Shown here: positions 22,870 to 35,940 of the stretch, one piece after another
Layout: each line of letters begins with the position of its first letter
Numbering within the stretch: position 1 is the stretch's first letter
Assembly: GCF_015706575.1 (NCBI RefSeq)
Contig: NW_024037059.1
Coordinates: 27,104,129 to 27,168,128, forward strand
Origin: Patiria miniata
Taxonomy: Eukaryota; Echinodermata; Asteroidea; Valvatida; Asterinidae
Length of the DNA: 64,000 nucleotides
Direction of reading: 5' to 3'
Position numbers and translations under genes: made by a program
The notes under the pieces: model-generated
What the model was told of the DNA's origin: nothing
The model's input: only the letters and a program-made list of their open reading frames with translations
Databases searched by the model: none

Positions 22870-24360
22870 TTAATGTCCCCGACGTGTCCCTGTTACGCGT
22901 ACGTGTGAATTCAATTCTGCTGTGTAAGTATTAATATACAACGATAGAATACAATGATTCACATCACAGTTTTAATTTCATGTGCTGGAGATATGTTTAT
23001 CTCAATGATATTAACATTATGAACTTTATACAATATATACAAAATAATGTAATCATTTACAATTATTAATACATGAATTGCTATTGTAGCAATATCAACA
23101 GGCGGCTTGCTAATTAAGCTACCATTCATAACCGTTTACTAAATTAAAATCCCCAATACAATACGAGGGAGATATTGCACAGTATGTGTGTCAACATCGG
23201 GGAAAAAAATAATAGTGTCAGCAACAGAACAAAGTAGGCATTTCTTCCACACTTATTCCAGATTCATAAATACACAAAGTCCAAAGTGAATGTTTGTTAT
23301 CAGATTTCAAACATAGACTATAGTAGTGCGGCAGATAAGTGATGGGATTATGCCTTTGATACATGCATGGCATTTGGCACACATTCAGACTCATGTCATG
23401 ACAAAGGTATTTGGCTATAGAGCCATCACAGATTTGTCATTTGAAAAAAAATATAGGCAGGATAACAAGCAATGGCAGCCATTTTGAAAATTTTGAAAAT
23501 TGCTTGTTTTTCTACCTATATTTGTTTCAAAGGACAAATCTGCGATGGCTCTACAGCCAAATTCCATGCTTGTATCATCAAAGGCACAATTCCCCAAAAT
23601 ATTTCCCCTATCTGCCCCGCTATAGTGGTATAGCAATGTCCCAAATAAACTGACCAAATTATTATGCGAAAGGCGAACGCATTACTAAAGGTCCATAGCA
23701 ATAACGAATTTCGTTTAAACATCCTATCAAAACATAAGGATATCATGGACTCGACATACGACAGTAAATTCTCAAATGACTTAACAAAATGACTGTTGCC
23801 CTATGTAGATAACCGTCATACCGAGTTTGAGCCAACAGGACCCGGTGGGAGGGGAGGGTCGTTTTTACAATGAAGTAAAGTGAATTTTATGTTTAATTAA
23901 CAGTCGATTATGCATGGAAATATACATATTTGAGTAAAACTCGAATGTCAATCACTAGGAAAAAAATGGACCTGCGGCCAATTTGAGGGTTGGGTCGGTT
24001 TCCCCCCCCCCCCCCCACCCCACCTATCCCGGCGCCTCCGGGCGTCCCCCCAAAAAACATTTAGCATTTGTTGCTCATCTTGCCAAGCGTTGGTAACAAA
24101 AAAAAATATGCTTTTATAACTGCTCAATTTGTTGTTTTTACATATTGCAAAGGGTGGGAATTCCATGTTTTGAATTCCAATATGGAAAAAGGATGATTTT
24201 ACTTATTCTTGAGCAACGTGACAAAGACTCAAACAACTTAAACGTGTGTCCGTGTCATAAAGAAAACATTTCAGCAGTTTGCGCAGAATTGGCCAGAAGA
24301 CAAATGGTTGTAAGGACTTCCACTGACCGCATATGACCCTAAGTAGTTGATTGCCTTGAA
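22870..24360 (+). repeat. Diverged third copy of the ~1.5-kb repeat
   Basis: Same order of words as copies A and B (TTTCATGTGCTGGAGATATG, TTGCTAATTAAGCTACC, AATAAACTGACCAAATTAT, TTTGCGCAGAATTGGCCAGA) but much more diverged, and split by a foldback element at 23320-23628. A poly-C tract lies at 24002-24016. Confidence 0.75.
23320..23628. mobile_element. Foldback MITE, copy 1
   Basis: The two halves pair around GCAATGGCAGCCATTTTGAA. Ends GCGGCAGATA / TATCTGCCCCGC are inverted, with CTATAG repeated on both sides (a TA target is likely). It shares the core and arms with 25245-25556. Confidence 0.8.
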
Positions 24361-25244
24361 AATGAGAGGTATTTAGCGGCGGAATTACCCGTAAGGGATG
24401 TGAAATATGGCCAAGCCAAACACACCGAGCCGGTCAAATTATATCCTAGAATTCTTGCAGATCACGTAGTTTGGAGATCGTTTTACTAAGACAACGGAAG
24501 AGTAGGCTTATTGCCGAGAATTCCGATCGCGCTGACTTGAACGAGGTGGAAGGGCCATGTGAAAGACAAATCACCCAAGTGGTACAAGAATTACAAGCTA
24601 TCTCCACAGATTTGTGGGGCTTCACTGTCACCTTGAAGGTGCATCAGTGTCAATTTTTAAATTATGCCTTTAGTTTATAAAATTAATATATCTCTCCTCT
24701 ATTTTTTTGTACGACCATAGGTCACTCACCGACAGTCACCACAATGTCAGGATTTACAGAGCCGGTCCATTTTATGAAGCATTAGCGATTGCGATGAGAA
24801 TATTAAACGGGACAGATGAAATGATTTGTGAAATGTGTATAGGTTCACATATTTTCTCTCATTAACTTTCTCTCAAAGAATGTGAATGAAATAATGAAAC
24901 ATCTTTATCATTTCTATCACTGGAACAGTCACTCCATCAGAGTGTCACAATATTTCGTTATTCAGAGCCTTAAAGACTGTTTGAAAAAAAATATCCTTTG
25001 CCTTAGTTATACCAAAAGAAAACTAGGACTGAAATCAGTGTGGAACATACAGGCTTATAATAATTGTTTTCATTGTCTTAAATTTATATCTAAGATTATG
25101 TGAAATTTTTTGAAATCTGTTCCTTTCCCCGATAACAGGGATATAAATGTACATTTCTTGTAGTTTTCCCTCCCCCCCCCCCCCCACACACACACACACA
25201 CACTCCTACACAGATTTGTGAAAAATTCAGGAAATAATTCTGTA
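24361..25244 (+). other. Mostly unique DNA; one unassigned open stretch at 24471-24680
   Basis: The stretch near 24432-24680 has coding-like composition (a run including RKSRLIAENSDRADLNEVEG) but no clear ATG start, splice edges or known motif. A poly-C and (CA)n tract lies at 25170-25205. I do not recognise a gene. Confidence 0.3.
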
Positions 25245-25556
25245 TTGACTTTGATGATACAAGCATGGAATTTGGCACACAGTCAGAGTATGTCATAAGA
25301 AAGATATTTGGCTATAGGGCCATCGCAGATTTGTCCTTTGAAAAATATAGGTAGAATAACAAGCAATGGCAGCCATTTTGAAAAATTGCTTGTTATTCTG
25401 CTTATGTAGATGTTTTTCAAGGGACAAATCTGCGATGGCCCTATAGCAAAATATCTTTCTCATGACACACTCTGACTGTGTGCCAAATTCCATGCTTGTA
25501 TCATCAAAAGCACAATTTCCCCAAAAATTTCCCCTATCTGCCCCCTAGACTTGCCA
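25245..25556. mobile_element. Foldback MITE, copy 2
   Basis: A long near-perfect hairpin: GATACAAGCATGGAATTTGG at the left returns as its complement at 25484-25503, with loop GCAGCCATTTTGAAAAATTGC. It matches the copy at 23320 and ends with CCCCTATCTGCCCCC. Confidence 0.85.
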
Positions 25557-25559
25557 CAC

Positions 25560-26871
25560 ATCCCGGACCTTCAGTGGAAAGAAAGCTGTGAGTCATGGTT
25601 GCGTTTGTCACGCCCAATATTAGCCAACCTTAGGAATTGATTTCTAAGACAAAGATTTCTGCTTCCCCTTCCCTCAAGGAAAACTGAGGAAAACGGATGA
25701 AGAGTGAGCCACAAATAAGCTAAGTGGACAATTCATTCCTTCATCCGTCTTGATCCAAGCGAATTCCGGCAGCTGGATTGAACAGGAAAGTCACATTACT
25801 ATTATTTCCTTATGAAGATCCGGAGCGGCTCCATACTGAAAAAAAAACCTCTGTCTTTTTTCATCTCTGCAAATGTTGTCATGGAGAAAGACAACAAACA
25901 GGGGAGAATTGAAGATATTGATATAACACAGAGAGAGATAGGACAATGGAGGTGGTACACTGTCCTTCAGAGGTGAAACTTAAAGTGATAAAACAGGTGA
26001 TGAATAAATAAATAACTGTCATAGTGGAATCACTTTTTTTTACACCAAGGACGCTTTGAGATGGTTATTTAGTCAGTCTAAATATTTAATATGTTCCACT
26101 ACGGAAAAACTCCACCTTGGGACAAAAAAAAGATGAGTTTAAATCTTAAATCGAGACCTTCCAAGACACAGATCCCAATCTTCAAAAAAAGAATTTGTGA
26201 AAGCTCGGACCTGTTTTTCTTTAAATTGCTTTAAGAGATTTTTAAGAAGAGATGATCCTATGGAAATTCCAAATTTTCTAATTAAACAATGAAAAAGCAG
26301 TTTCACTGCTGATTTCACAAGACTATAATAGGGAGATGGAAAACTTTTGAACATTTACTATCTACAATTTGATAATAAATGTTATAAATATAAAAACAAG
26401 ATACACTTATCTTTTTTTAAAACTCTACCCAAAAGAGATCATAACACTTTGGCACAATTATATGACATCAGGCAATTGAGACTGGCAAGTTGGCAACATA
26501 TTACAAAAAGTTTATGTTTCTCTCCATGGACAATAACAATTTGTGTAAAGAAGGCTGTATTTTCTTTGAATTGTTTTTCACACAGAAAAAGGCATTTAAG
26601 ATGCTACTGAAAAAGTGCATGATATATTTTTTTTAGAGTCTATTCATCTCAAAATGATGGGGAAAAAATGATAAATTACAGCCAAAAGTCTTAAGTGAAT
26701 TGTCCGCTGCTTCAGAACCATAACATCCATGTCAATTGTTTTACTTCAAAGCACAGCTTGAAATAAGAATTTAAGATATGATATTAAGATTCACAGCATT
26801 GGTTCTTCCTTTTCACCAATGTATCCCAATATTCCTTTGTACGTACTAATTTTTATTGGCACTGCTACATG
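25560..26871. other. Flank downstream of the GPCR gene, no gene seen
   Basis: AT-rich with no convincing frame. On the minus strand an AATAAA lies at 26852-26857, only about 15 bases past the GPCR stop. It may be too close for polyadenylation, and the true 3' UTR probably extends leftward. Confidence 0.4.
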
Positions 26872-28137
26872 TCAGACATTCCCAGACACTTCCTCTGCAA
26901 CAGTCTCAACAACTGGTTTGCTGATATTGTGCTGAATCAGTTTTGGTGCTGCTCTGAACGACGTTTTTGAGTCCAGCTGGCCAGTCTCCGCATCAACCGC
27001 TGGCGGAACAATGTCAGCATTATTGTATAAGACGTGCAAGTGTTGAAGTCCTCCTACCATGCTGTTTGTCCTGCTCAGTGCATCGGAGACCCTGGAGTTT
27101 CGTCGACCCTCCGGGCCACGAGCTGACGACCGCTGACTCTTCTTTCCGCAGCGGAAGAGCCTTCGGAAAGCAGACTTAAAGTCCTGGTTGCGATGGGCAT
27201 AGATCCACGGATTCAAGGCGCTGTTTGCGAAGATGAGAAAAACAGAGTAGTGGTGCAAAGGTATGGTCCTACTGCAGATGTCACAGAAGCGCTCTATCAG
27301 TAACATTAGAGTGAACGTGACCCACGTGAGGAAAAAGAACCCAAGAATGATCAGTAATGTCCTGGTGTATTTGGTCCCCTTGAACATGTGCAAGTTCTTG
27401 CTGAAAGTGTTGGGGAAGAGAGAGAGCTGGATGGCTGAGATGGCACGGGAATGGTGTCTAGCGACCAGCATGACCCGGCAATAGCATCCGATCATGACGA
27501 GGAATGCCGGCACAAATATCACCAACACTTGAAACAGCAGGAGGTACTTGGATAGGAGATAAAAACTACACGCTGGCTGGTCGTCCGTTTGGCTCTCCAC
27601 CAGAAACTGCCAACACAGTGGCATGAAAGCAATGATGAAAACGAACATCCAGATTACAAGGGAGAAACACAGGACACGCCTCATCGTTACGTGCTGGTAG
27701 TACTTCAGTGGCTTCACCAGAGCGGCGTACCGGTCATAAGCAACGATCCCGAGACTCAGTAAGGAGACGCCGCATCCAAGAGTCACCAGGCAGTAGGGCA
27801 GTATGCAGAGGTAGACATTGGTCACCAGGTAACCCAGCAGCTCGACGACAAACACCAGGGGAGCAAAAACCGCCACCGAGACATCAGCCACAGCCAAGTT
27901 GACCAGTATGTAGTTGGACGGGATCTGCAGACGTTTGTACTTCACAACCGCTATGATGACCAGCACATTTCCAAATATGGTCAAGATCGTCAGTAGTGAC
28001 ACACTGACCATTGCTAAGATAGTCTGGGGTGTCCACTCTAGTTCAGCACTGCCCGAGTTGTTTTGGAGGGGTGTAGGTGGGCCGGTACCCTCATGTTTGC
28101 TGTCTCCCATCTTGAACTCGCGTGATTTGAGACCCAT
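26872..28137 (-). CDS. Class A (rhodopsin-like) G protein-coupled receptor, adenosine-receptor-like orphan
   Basis: A 421-residue seven-helix receptor encoded by one exon. Visible landmarks: an N-glycosylation sequon at Asn26; TM1 with Gly56-Asn57; TM2 LAVAD with Asp85; Cys111 and Cys190 for the extracellular disulfide; the DRY motif at 135-137; Trp163 in TM4; Pro210 in TM5; NPWIY at 309-313; helix 8 ending at Cys330, a palmitoylation candidate. Words such as LQIPSNYILVNLAVAD and the TM5 end CYCRVMLVARHHSR recall adenosine receptors. Position 3.32 is Val118, so it is not aminergic. TM6 reads FLTWVTF, lacking the usual Cys and Pro of CWxP, and the adenosine-contact Asn of TM6 is absent, so its ligand is unknown. 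Met10 has the better start context (purine at -3, G at +4). An acceptor (AACTTTCAG) at 28142 just before the first ATG implies an upstream 5' exon. Confidence 0.93.
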   Translation of the reverse strand: MGLKSREFKMGDSKHEGTGPPTPLQNNSGSAELEWTPQTILAMVSVSLLTILTIFGNVLVIIAVVKYKRLQIPSNYILVNLAVADVSVAVFAPLVFVVELLGYLVTNVYLCILPYCLVTLGCGVSLLSLGIVAYDRYAALVKPLKYYQHVTMRRVLCFSLVIWMFVFIIAFMPLCWQFLVESQTDDQPACSFYLLSKYLLLFQVLVIFVPAFLVMIGCYCRVMLVARHHSRAISAIQLSLFPNTFSKNLHMFKGTKYTRTLLIILGFFFLTWVTFTLMLLIERFCDICSRTIPLHHYSVFLIFANSALNPWIYAHRNQDFKSAFRRLFRCGKKSQRSSARGPEGRRNSRVSDALSRTNSMVGGLQHLHVLYNNADIVPPAVDAETGQLDSKTSFRAAPKLIQHNISKPVVETVAEEVSGNV

Positions 28138-28141
28138 AAAT

Positions 28142-31100
28142 CTGAAAGTTAAAAAAGAAGAGACTTTCTCTTAATCCAGCACTGGTAAGGTATACAGAAG
28201 AGAGATTGGCAACTTTGGTATCAGGCCCTAGTCCAAGGTGCAACCATTTGCAGGCACTTTTGGAATGAAACTTTCTGAAAACTTTTCGACAAAGTACAAA
28301 TTTAAGGATTGGGAATGTGGTGACCAAATGAGACCTGCTCCCTCAAACCTGGACAAAGTTGAATAATTGTTTTGGGTTTGTTTGGCTTTGGCATTTTCAA
28401 ATTCCTGAGTTTTTAACTTCAAAAGATATATGATCTTTATAGGTTCCGTAATCCTACCACCCCTGGGGAGAAGGATTAAGTAATAAAAGCCTGACAACCC
28501 AATTTATGAGATATTAAAATAATTTTTGTAAAAATTTCTAATTTCTATGCACATTTTTGTTCATTAAAACTGACCAAAAAACACATTCCTACTTTTTCTA
28601 TTCCTAAATTTTGGGAGGTTTTAAATTTACAGTCATTGATTCAGAAAATCCCAAAACCTCAAAATGGTCCGTTCTCCCCCTAAAATGACTTCACATGTCC
28701 TGTGTGCAAAAACAACTTCTGCAACTTTGTCCAGGTTTTGGGGAGCAGGTCTCAAAATACAGATAAAAGTATGAAAGTGATAGGGCTGAGGTTTCTTTCA
28801 GGCAGAGTCAAGAGAAGGGTTGAATCCAGGGGGGAGGACAGAGTCGCCAACGAAATATTAAACAGTAGGGCTACGTGGGAGGAGCTTATAGTTTTGGTGG
28901 GCAGGTAATGCTCAATTATGAGGTGAGGGGGATAGTGCAGGGTGGGGAAAGTAACCCCCAAAAAGGAGCCTGTAACAGTGGGTGGGGAAGTGTAACAGAG
29001 ATTTCGTTGTATTTTGGGAGGGGATACATGCAGAATGGGCTCTATTATGGGTTGGGTGCAGCAGTCAGACTATATCCCTGCACTTACGACCACTGACAAA
29101 TCTGCAACCTTATGAATCTGGGTAAAATTTTGTTTCAACTCTAAAAGATCCCCTTGAATTGGGGTTTGGAATTCACATGATTGTGCAAAAATGGTGCAAA
29201 TGACACAGCGACTGGGGCAAATAACCTCAAAGACTAATCAATCGTTTTGAGGAGTTACATGTTCCATGATCCCTTCGGTTAAATGAATCTGTGATTTCAG
29301 AATGGATTGTCAGAGTCTGAATTTCAGGTCACCATCTGCTAGACTGCCGGGCTAGTAAATGAAACTTTTTAAAAAGAACTGAAGTATTTTCTAACTAGAC
29401 CATTACCAATAATCAACAAAATTTCACATTTGAACAGTTCAACAGAAAAGCACAAGAACATTCTCATTCACTGTTATATTATGGCAAATGGATAAGAATA
29501 TCTGTTCGTAATGCTGTACATTTGGCTTGCTAAAAATTGGACTCGAAATGGAGCGTTTGCTTGACGTCAATGATAATGATCCATGGTCTGAGAGCAGTGG
29601 AAAGTAGTCCATGGGGTATTTTGAGTATTGGTTGTCGTAAATAATACTGTATAAACATTCAGTTCAAAGGCAGCACATTTTAAATGAGAACAATAATCAA
29701 TGCTTTGTAGGTGACTTAAAAATTTACATTTGATCTTGGCACGATCTTAAAAAAACAATGGCTTAACCAATTTTTGAAGGTAACTAATTTACAAGGATGC
29801 AATTTTTGACCATATAGTAAATATTATAACAGTCGGATGCAAATATAACATGCAGAAGTAAATATTGAAAATAAGAATGCCATTTTGGACGGATACCAAT
29901 TTGCATTCAAATCAATGGTATCAAAGATGCGATGCGGACAAAAAAAACCATCAGAATTGCAAACTGGTTGGGACAAAAACACCTGAAAATCCTGGGATTC
30001 CATCGTCATGGCAACACATGCGTGCCTAGCCTGTTCTACTTCAGTGCTGGGACCATGAAACTAGTTCTGTGTAAACTGCAAATTACGCGGCAACAGAATT
30101 GCAAGAGAGCAGACACGAACCACTGAACGCAAAACCATTCTAGGGCCCCTCAAAATATGCCCCGTGCTCCAAATGATACATGTCATTGTGGTGCATGACA
30201 GAACGATAGCTGTCTCCCCACGATTGTGCAAATGGGAAAGTAGCTTGTCCCATAAAAAAAACAAGTAAATTACTGGCCTAATTGGTACTCCGTGCTCGTT
30301 AATTGCATTGAACTTCCCCAAAGAGCTCAATTCCCATCCACAGTCCATTACACAAAAGGCTCCTTCAGTAATGGAAGCAAGTTTTCTATTGTACGATAGA
30401 AAAAAATGCACACCGCCGGTGAAGTCCAGCAGGGCTGTTAAAAATTAACACTTTGCACAAAAGTACCGGCGGAACCACTCTCTCATTATGATAACTGATC
30501 TCCATGGAGATATTTTTGACAAAAATGTATATCGAGGATTTAAGCAGATGACTCAAGTCTCGAAAAAAGTTCTTTTTTAATTACTACGTAGTTCCTATAC
30601 ATGATGCAGCATATATACAGTATACATTACGCCTGCCCCTCTCTACATATATTGAAGCATGGAGCAAATTACTCAATTTCAGAGTTCTTTAAAAAAAAGG
30701 AAGACACTAGTCAAGAGCCAATAAAAAGTTTTCTTTCTGTCAAACTATGACATGCACAGGATCAAAAAGTGGAAATTGAATTAGGCTATGTTGATGAAGG
30801 TAATCAAGTTGCAGGCAACGCCTTGTCAAGACGTGGTCTCATAAAGGAAGCAGGCATGGCAGTGTGTTTTATTGCCAGGGAAACCCCTTAGAAGTCGGAT
30901 ACGACTCATTTGAATTGGATGCAGGATCTAAGGAACCCAAATAGAGCATACTTGTATGAAGGAGGTGTGAAATTAGATATAAGGGCTCGAGGCTGTGTTG
31001 GGCATTGTAAAATAAATTGCTGTTGAAGGTGGAGCTTTCATCACAACTCTTTTATTTTTTCTTGAGGAAAAGCTGGCATTTTTGCCTGTGGCGCTTCTCT

Positions 31101-31395
31101 CCTTTTTTTTCCGAGTATTATGAAAGGTTTCTTCAAGTGTTATTCAAAAGCAAAATAGGAACTACATGTTCGTAGTTTAAGACTATTCACAATGGTCACA
31201 ATATACAATTCAGCCTCTGTACACGCACACTGGTCGAGAAAATGAGGGCGGCAGTATTATTTTGGTTTTGAATTTGGGGAGGGGGTGGGTAGGATTTTCT
31301 TCCTTTTTTATATTTTTGTTTAGATTGTTCTTGTTTCAAATCTGGCCACACAAAACAAATGACATTTCCAGATATTTGGAGAGTTGGAATCAAAT
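28142..31395. other. Upstream flank of the GPCR, no gene seen
   Basis: No splice-bounded exon or recognisable element. G-rich sequence lies at 28800-29060 and AT-rich single-copy-looking DNA follows. A 5' exon or promoter of the GPCR is expected here, but no site can be named. Confidence 0.4.
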
Positions 31396-31533
31396 TATCA
31401 CAAGCCAACCACAAGTCAACCACAAGTCAACCACAAGTCAACCTCAAGTCAATCACAAGTCAACCACAAGTCAATCACAAGTCAAGTCAATCACAAGTCG
31501 ACCACAAGTCAATCACAGGTCAATCACAAGTCT
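31396..31533 (+). repeat. Minisatellite of 10-bp CACAAGTCAA units
   Basis: About 13 copies of (A/T)CACAAGTCA with small changes. Three overlapping Ser/Gln/Val-rich frames here are artefacts of the 10-bp period. Confidence 0.95.
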
Positions 31534-32690
31534 TCATGCTATTCCGAAAGACATCACTCTATCAGCGTTCAACCCCCGTTACTTATCATTGTTCATCTCC
31601 TATTAATCGTGACTTTAAGTGCAACTGGACTTGTGATTGATTAAATCTGTCGGCGGCTTCGGTTTACACTAAACTATAGTGATCCTGTCCTTTGAAAACT
31701 CCGCTCTTTTTTTTTTTACTTTGTACACTTTGTGAATATTGAGCTCACAGGACATTATGTGGGGAGGGGGGGCTGGAGAACCTACAGCTGCTTATACCTG
31801 TGTCCGGCCCCCTGCACTCCGGAAACCAGGACAAGCCCCCAGATTAACCACACAATTGGGTTATTTTTGGCAGGCAGGAAATGCGGAGTCCAGTGCCTGG
31901 TGGTATCATATCCATATAATGCATGATTAGTGGACGGGAGTCTTGGATATTAATGAGGAAATCGTTGAGGACTGTCACACAGGGCATCTCTACTCCGAAT
32001 CACAAAAGATTTGCACTTTATATAAGGAGGTGACACTGAAAATGGACATGAGGTTTAAAGATAATTTACTGTGGCTTGGTGTTTCAAAGAAGACATCATG
32101 AATGTCATTTAAAATCTTTTATCTATGTTTTCAGGTAATGTCAGTCATATCACAAAACAGATTTGTCATCAGAGCACTGTGCGGCGCTTCTGAAAAAAAT
32201 AAATAAACACAAGTTCAAATATTTTGGAACATTGGGATGGAATGGCCGATGTCAAATTTACAACCAACAGATGCCCATTTTGATAATTCCATGGCCACCC
32301 ACTTTTTGTCACTTTATATTTTGTCCACATCATCCTCTCTGCACAAACAAGATTGCCTCATCAGCATATATTTACCATACATACATGTATAAAACCAAGA
32401 TCTTAAAAAACTAGATATTTGTTGCATTTTAGTGGGGGTATGGGTTAGCTACAGTACCTTTCTGGCCATCAAAAATTGACACGCTTCACAAACAGAAAAT
32501 TACACTTTAAAATAAGTTACTCCGATGAAAAACTTTACCTGGTGGTGAAATGTCGAGGTAAAAATTCGATTCTAATAATTGCTGACTTTAATAAACTTGA
32601 CAAATTGAGGTTATTTATGCCAAGACATTAATCCATTTTGTTCGCTGAAATGTTTTGAAATAATTTACAAAGGGATGTCCCCTGGGTAGT
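31534..32690. other. No gene seen
   Basis: No coding or repeat signal strong enough to call. A short telomere-unrelated G run lies near 31760. Confidence 0.35.
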
Positions 32691-32693
32691 TTT

Positions 32694-32955
32694 AGTGTGG
32701 CCCAGTAGTTAGGCTACGTCATAAGAGGTAGGGGTTTGAATCCAGCTGCTGGTCAAATATTGTGTCCTTGGGCAAGGCACTTCACCCCCACTTGCCTCTC
32801 TCCACCCAGGAGTATAAATGGCTACCGGCATTAGCTGGGGAGTAACCTGCAATGGACTGGCATGGTGTCCCATCCAGGAGGAACAGAAATATTCTCAGTC
32901 ATTTCATGCCAAGATCACCAGAGACAAACACCAGCCCGATGGGACATATTTTGGC
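32694..32955 (+). mobile_element. tRNA-derived SINE
   Basis: A box-like TGGCCCAGTAGTTAGG at 32698-32713 and B box GGTTTGAATCC at 32732-32742, then the body CCTTGGGCAAGGCACTTCAC and CTCTCCACCCAGGAGTATAA. The same body occurs at 43859, 50340 (minus) and 57460 (minus), so these form one dispersed family. Confidence 0.8.
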
Positions 32956-35935
32956 TTGTGACAGACTATATATTTTTTTTTAAATTATTATTTCCAATGA
33001 TAAGTACAGTTCCAAATTTTTAATTTTTTTTTATAGAAAATTGACTATAAGTAATGCCAATTTTAAACAAGTTATTATAAATGAAAAATAAAAAAAGGGG
33101 ATTTTTCATAGTGGAGGAGTGGCAAGATTAATGTTTTTTTGAAAAGAGGCTCTACAAAATCTTAATAGAGTCATATTTCATTAGTCTGCTCATAGGAGAC
33201 CACGGTTCAAACAGTGCATGGCTTACCCAGAGATATATCTTTGAAGAGCAATACAATACAGTCTCATAATTTATACATATGGAAGTCCTTTGAAAATGAC
33301 TGACAAGCCATGAAAAATATGCACACAATACGAATATAGATGCCCTTGAATTCTTAATGAACAAAATAAAACAAATTACCATGCTAGTAATTGAAAGAAG
33401 CGTCCCTGTGAAATGGTAATCGTTCCGATGAACGTAGTCGCCAGGGAAACCATTGTTAGCATTGATGATCATGCATTAAAATCACACAATCACTTTTTAT
33501 AAATTTATAACATCCTGTTGCTTCGCCCACAGTCGTCCCTGTAAATATAGTCACAAATTTGATTTATTACCCATTTAGGGGTTGAAGTTTTTATCATACA
33601 GAGCTCCTAAAAACAGAGGACAATGGGTTTAACAAAATTGCAAACATTTACTGTTCAGAATTTTGATACAATTTTGTTTTGGTTTTTGTAAAAAAAAAAA
33701 AAAAAAGTGGCATAAAACCTGTGTCCCTCTCTGTGAATCACTGGAATCTGTAATTTTAAGATATTTATGCAAAAAGCTGGCCAGTACATGGGATGTAGTC
33801 AGAACTCTGGAAATAATTAAGTGACTTCCCCACTATCCCGGCCCTTTCAAATTAAATATATCCACCTCTTCCAAAAAAAATCCAAAAATCTGTGAAAGGT
33901 AATACTGACTGCTGTTTTGCAATTATCCACTGCAACATTCCATGCACACTAGGTGGTAAGATAGGTCAGGTATGCATACTTGAAATTAAGAGGTTCTAGG
34001 TCCAACCATTACAAAAACAAAACAAGGATTTTGTGCCACTTTAGAACTCCAAACTAGACTGAGACCCGAACGAAAATTAATGACACCACTTGTCTGGAGC
34101 AATGGAACAAAAGCTCGTTAATGACAAATTCAATTGAGAAGAAATATCAAATGTCGTCAGTACACTGGAATTTAAGCCTAGAGGAGCCGATCTCGTACCA
34201 AAAACAAACCCGGAACTGGGAAAACCCGGCGCTCGTGGTGTAGATTTTGGAAATTTAATTTGAAATGAAGTAATAGGAAGACTTTCCAGGAATGTTCTGT
34301 ATTTGATGATCTGTTTGCATGGTATTCATTTACACAGGTACAGTTGATTTTGGAATTCATTTGTACTTTTGTTGTGAAGGACCTGAAATGATGTCCGAGA
34401 TTCCAGATTGATTTCAGATTAATTTTTTTAACAAGATCTTTCAGGTCTATGTACAACTATTGCATATGTAGAGAAATGTGATACCAGGATCTTTGTTATC
34501 AGAAAATCACATTATTAGAAAGAAGGATACAAATTTCATTTCAATATTCATACTGAGTTTGATTTTGAAACCACATATCTCAATCTACCACAAATCTAAA
34601 TTTATCATATTTTGTTGTATTGAACACATTAAAAGCCTAAAGTTGAGGGTAATTTTTTTAACCAAAATCAACTTGGATTGTACTTTAATTTTAGTTGTTA
34701 CAGGGATTATGCATAAGTATAAATCCACACAAAATCTGCTTGTTAGCAGACAGGAGTTTGAACAAACAAAAAAATTTGCTACATTTATTTTTAGAAATCA
34801 CAGACAGCATGCAGATTAACATACAGACTTGCAAGAAAGATCAACTCACAGTATGGTTTTACTGTCTGCAAGCTCCACTCCTCAGCTTTCGAAGACTCGA
34901 TCCAGACAACCTCAAGATTTGTCTCCAAAAAAGTGGGAATCCTTCCACAATCTTATAAGAAGAAACTTGTTCCTCTTTAGTCTTACGCCTAGACTCAAAT
35001 CAAAGTGATATCGTTGGCACTTTCTAAAAAAGTGCTTTTCGCAAAACGAAATGTGGCAAACCACAATGTACTGGTTTTCCAGAGCACTTGCTATTGCAAA
35101 TGCGATTGCTGCTTCCCATGCACAACCAAACAAAACAACTGTTAACTGCTCACGAGCAGAATAAATGCCTTGGTTGTCTATTTCCACTCTTAGCCGAGTC
35201 GCAGCTGAACACAAGGAAACCAGGCAATCTTGAAGTGCATCCACTCTGCAGGTTGTCGGCTTCAGTTGACAAATCATCCAGGTGGGTCTCTCATCTGAAA
35301 GACTCTCATCATCTCAAGCTCTTGGAAAAGAACGTCATCCCTCCCAAGGAATTACCAGACCCCTGGTCAAATAAAATCGAGGAGAGTTCGGTAGTAATGA
35401 GCAGTTACATCATGCTTCCTTATGGCACATGGTTCAGAACTTGACAAGGATGACCATGATGCATCAAATCAACGGGATACTTCTGGGCCAGCGGATCATC
35501 TGTCTTCCAACGAGCTAATTAGTTACGTAACTCCTAATCCGGTCTTTACTCCGAAAACTTGTCACTCATTTTCTTATCTCATCCTCAATGAGTCGTAAGA
35601 CTGACAACCCCGTTCTCCAGATTGTGTTCCATCACGGTAGCCCTTCGATGAGTTAATCAGAACAGAAGTGCTTCCTTTTTTTTGTAGTTGACGTTAAGGC
35701 CAGGATGGTCAGTAATGTTCCTTGTCAATAGCATGATCAGCAAGTCTCCCTCCTAGTCACATACACTCAAGGCTGTTGCATCCTACTGACTCACGCAATG
35801 CACTCCCTCCACTACCTCCACACAGTCTGCGGGAAAAAAATGCTCTTACAGCTTTGGCCACACGGAAACTAAAACTTGTTCGTAAAGCACCTCTAGTGCA
35901 TGCTTAGAACCATGTTTCATGTATTCATTTTATGA
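32956..35935. other. No gene seen
   Basis: Long AT-rich stretch. Frames at 34912-35444 on both strands overlap each other and show no splice edges or motifs. A poly-A run lies at 33690-33706. Confidence 0.35.
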
Positions 35936-35940
35936 CAAAT

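Noticed and set aside
26872-28137. Biogenic-amine receptor identity for the GPCR
   Set aside because: Position 3.32 is valine, where aminergic receptors need aspartate.
31396-31533. CRISPR-like array
   Set aside because: The units are contiguous with no unique spacers, and the genome is animal.
31262-31644. Three overlapping Ser/Gln/Val-rich frames
   Set aside because: Artefact of a 10-bp minisatellite readable in all three frames.
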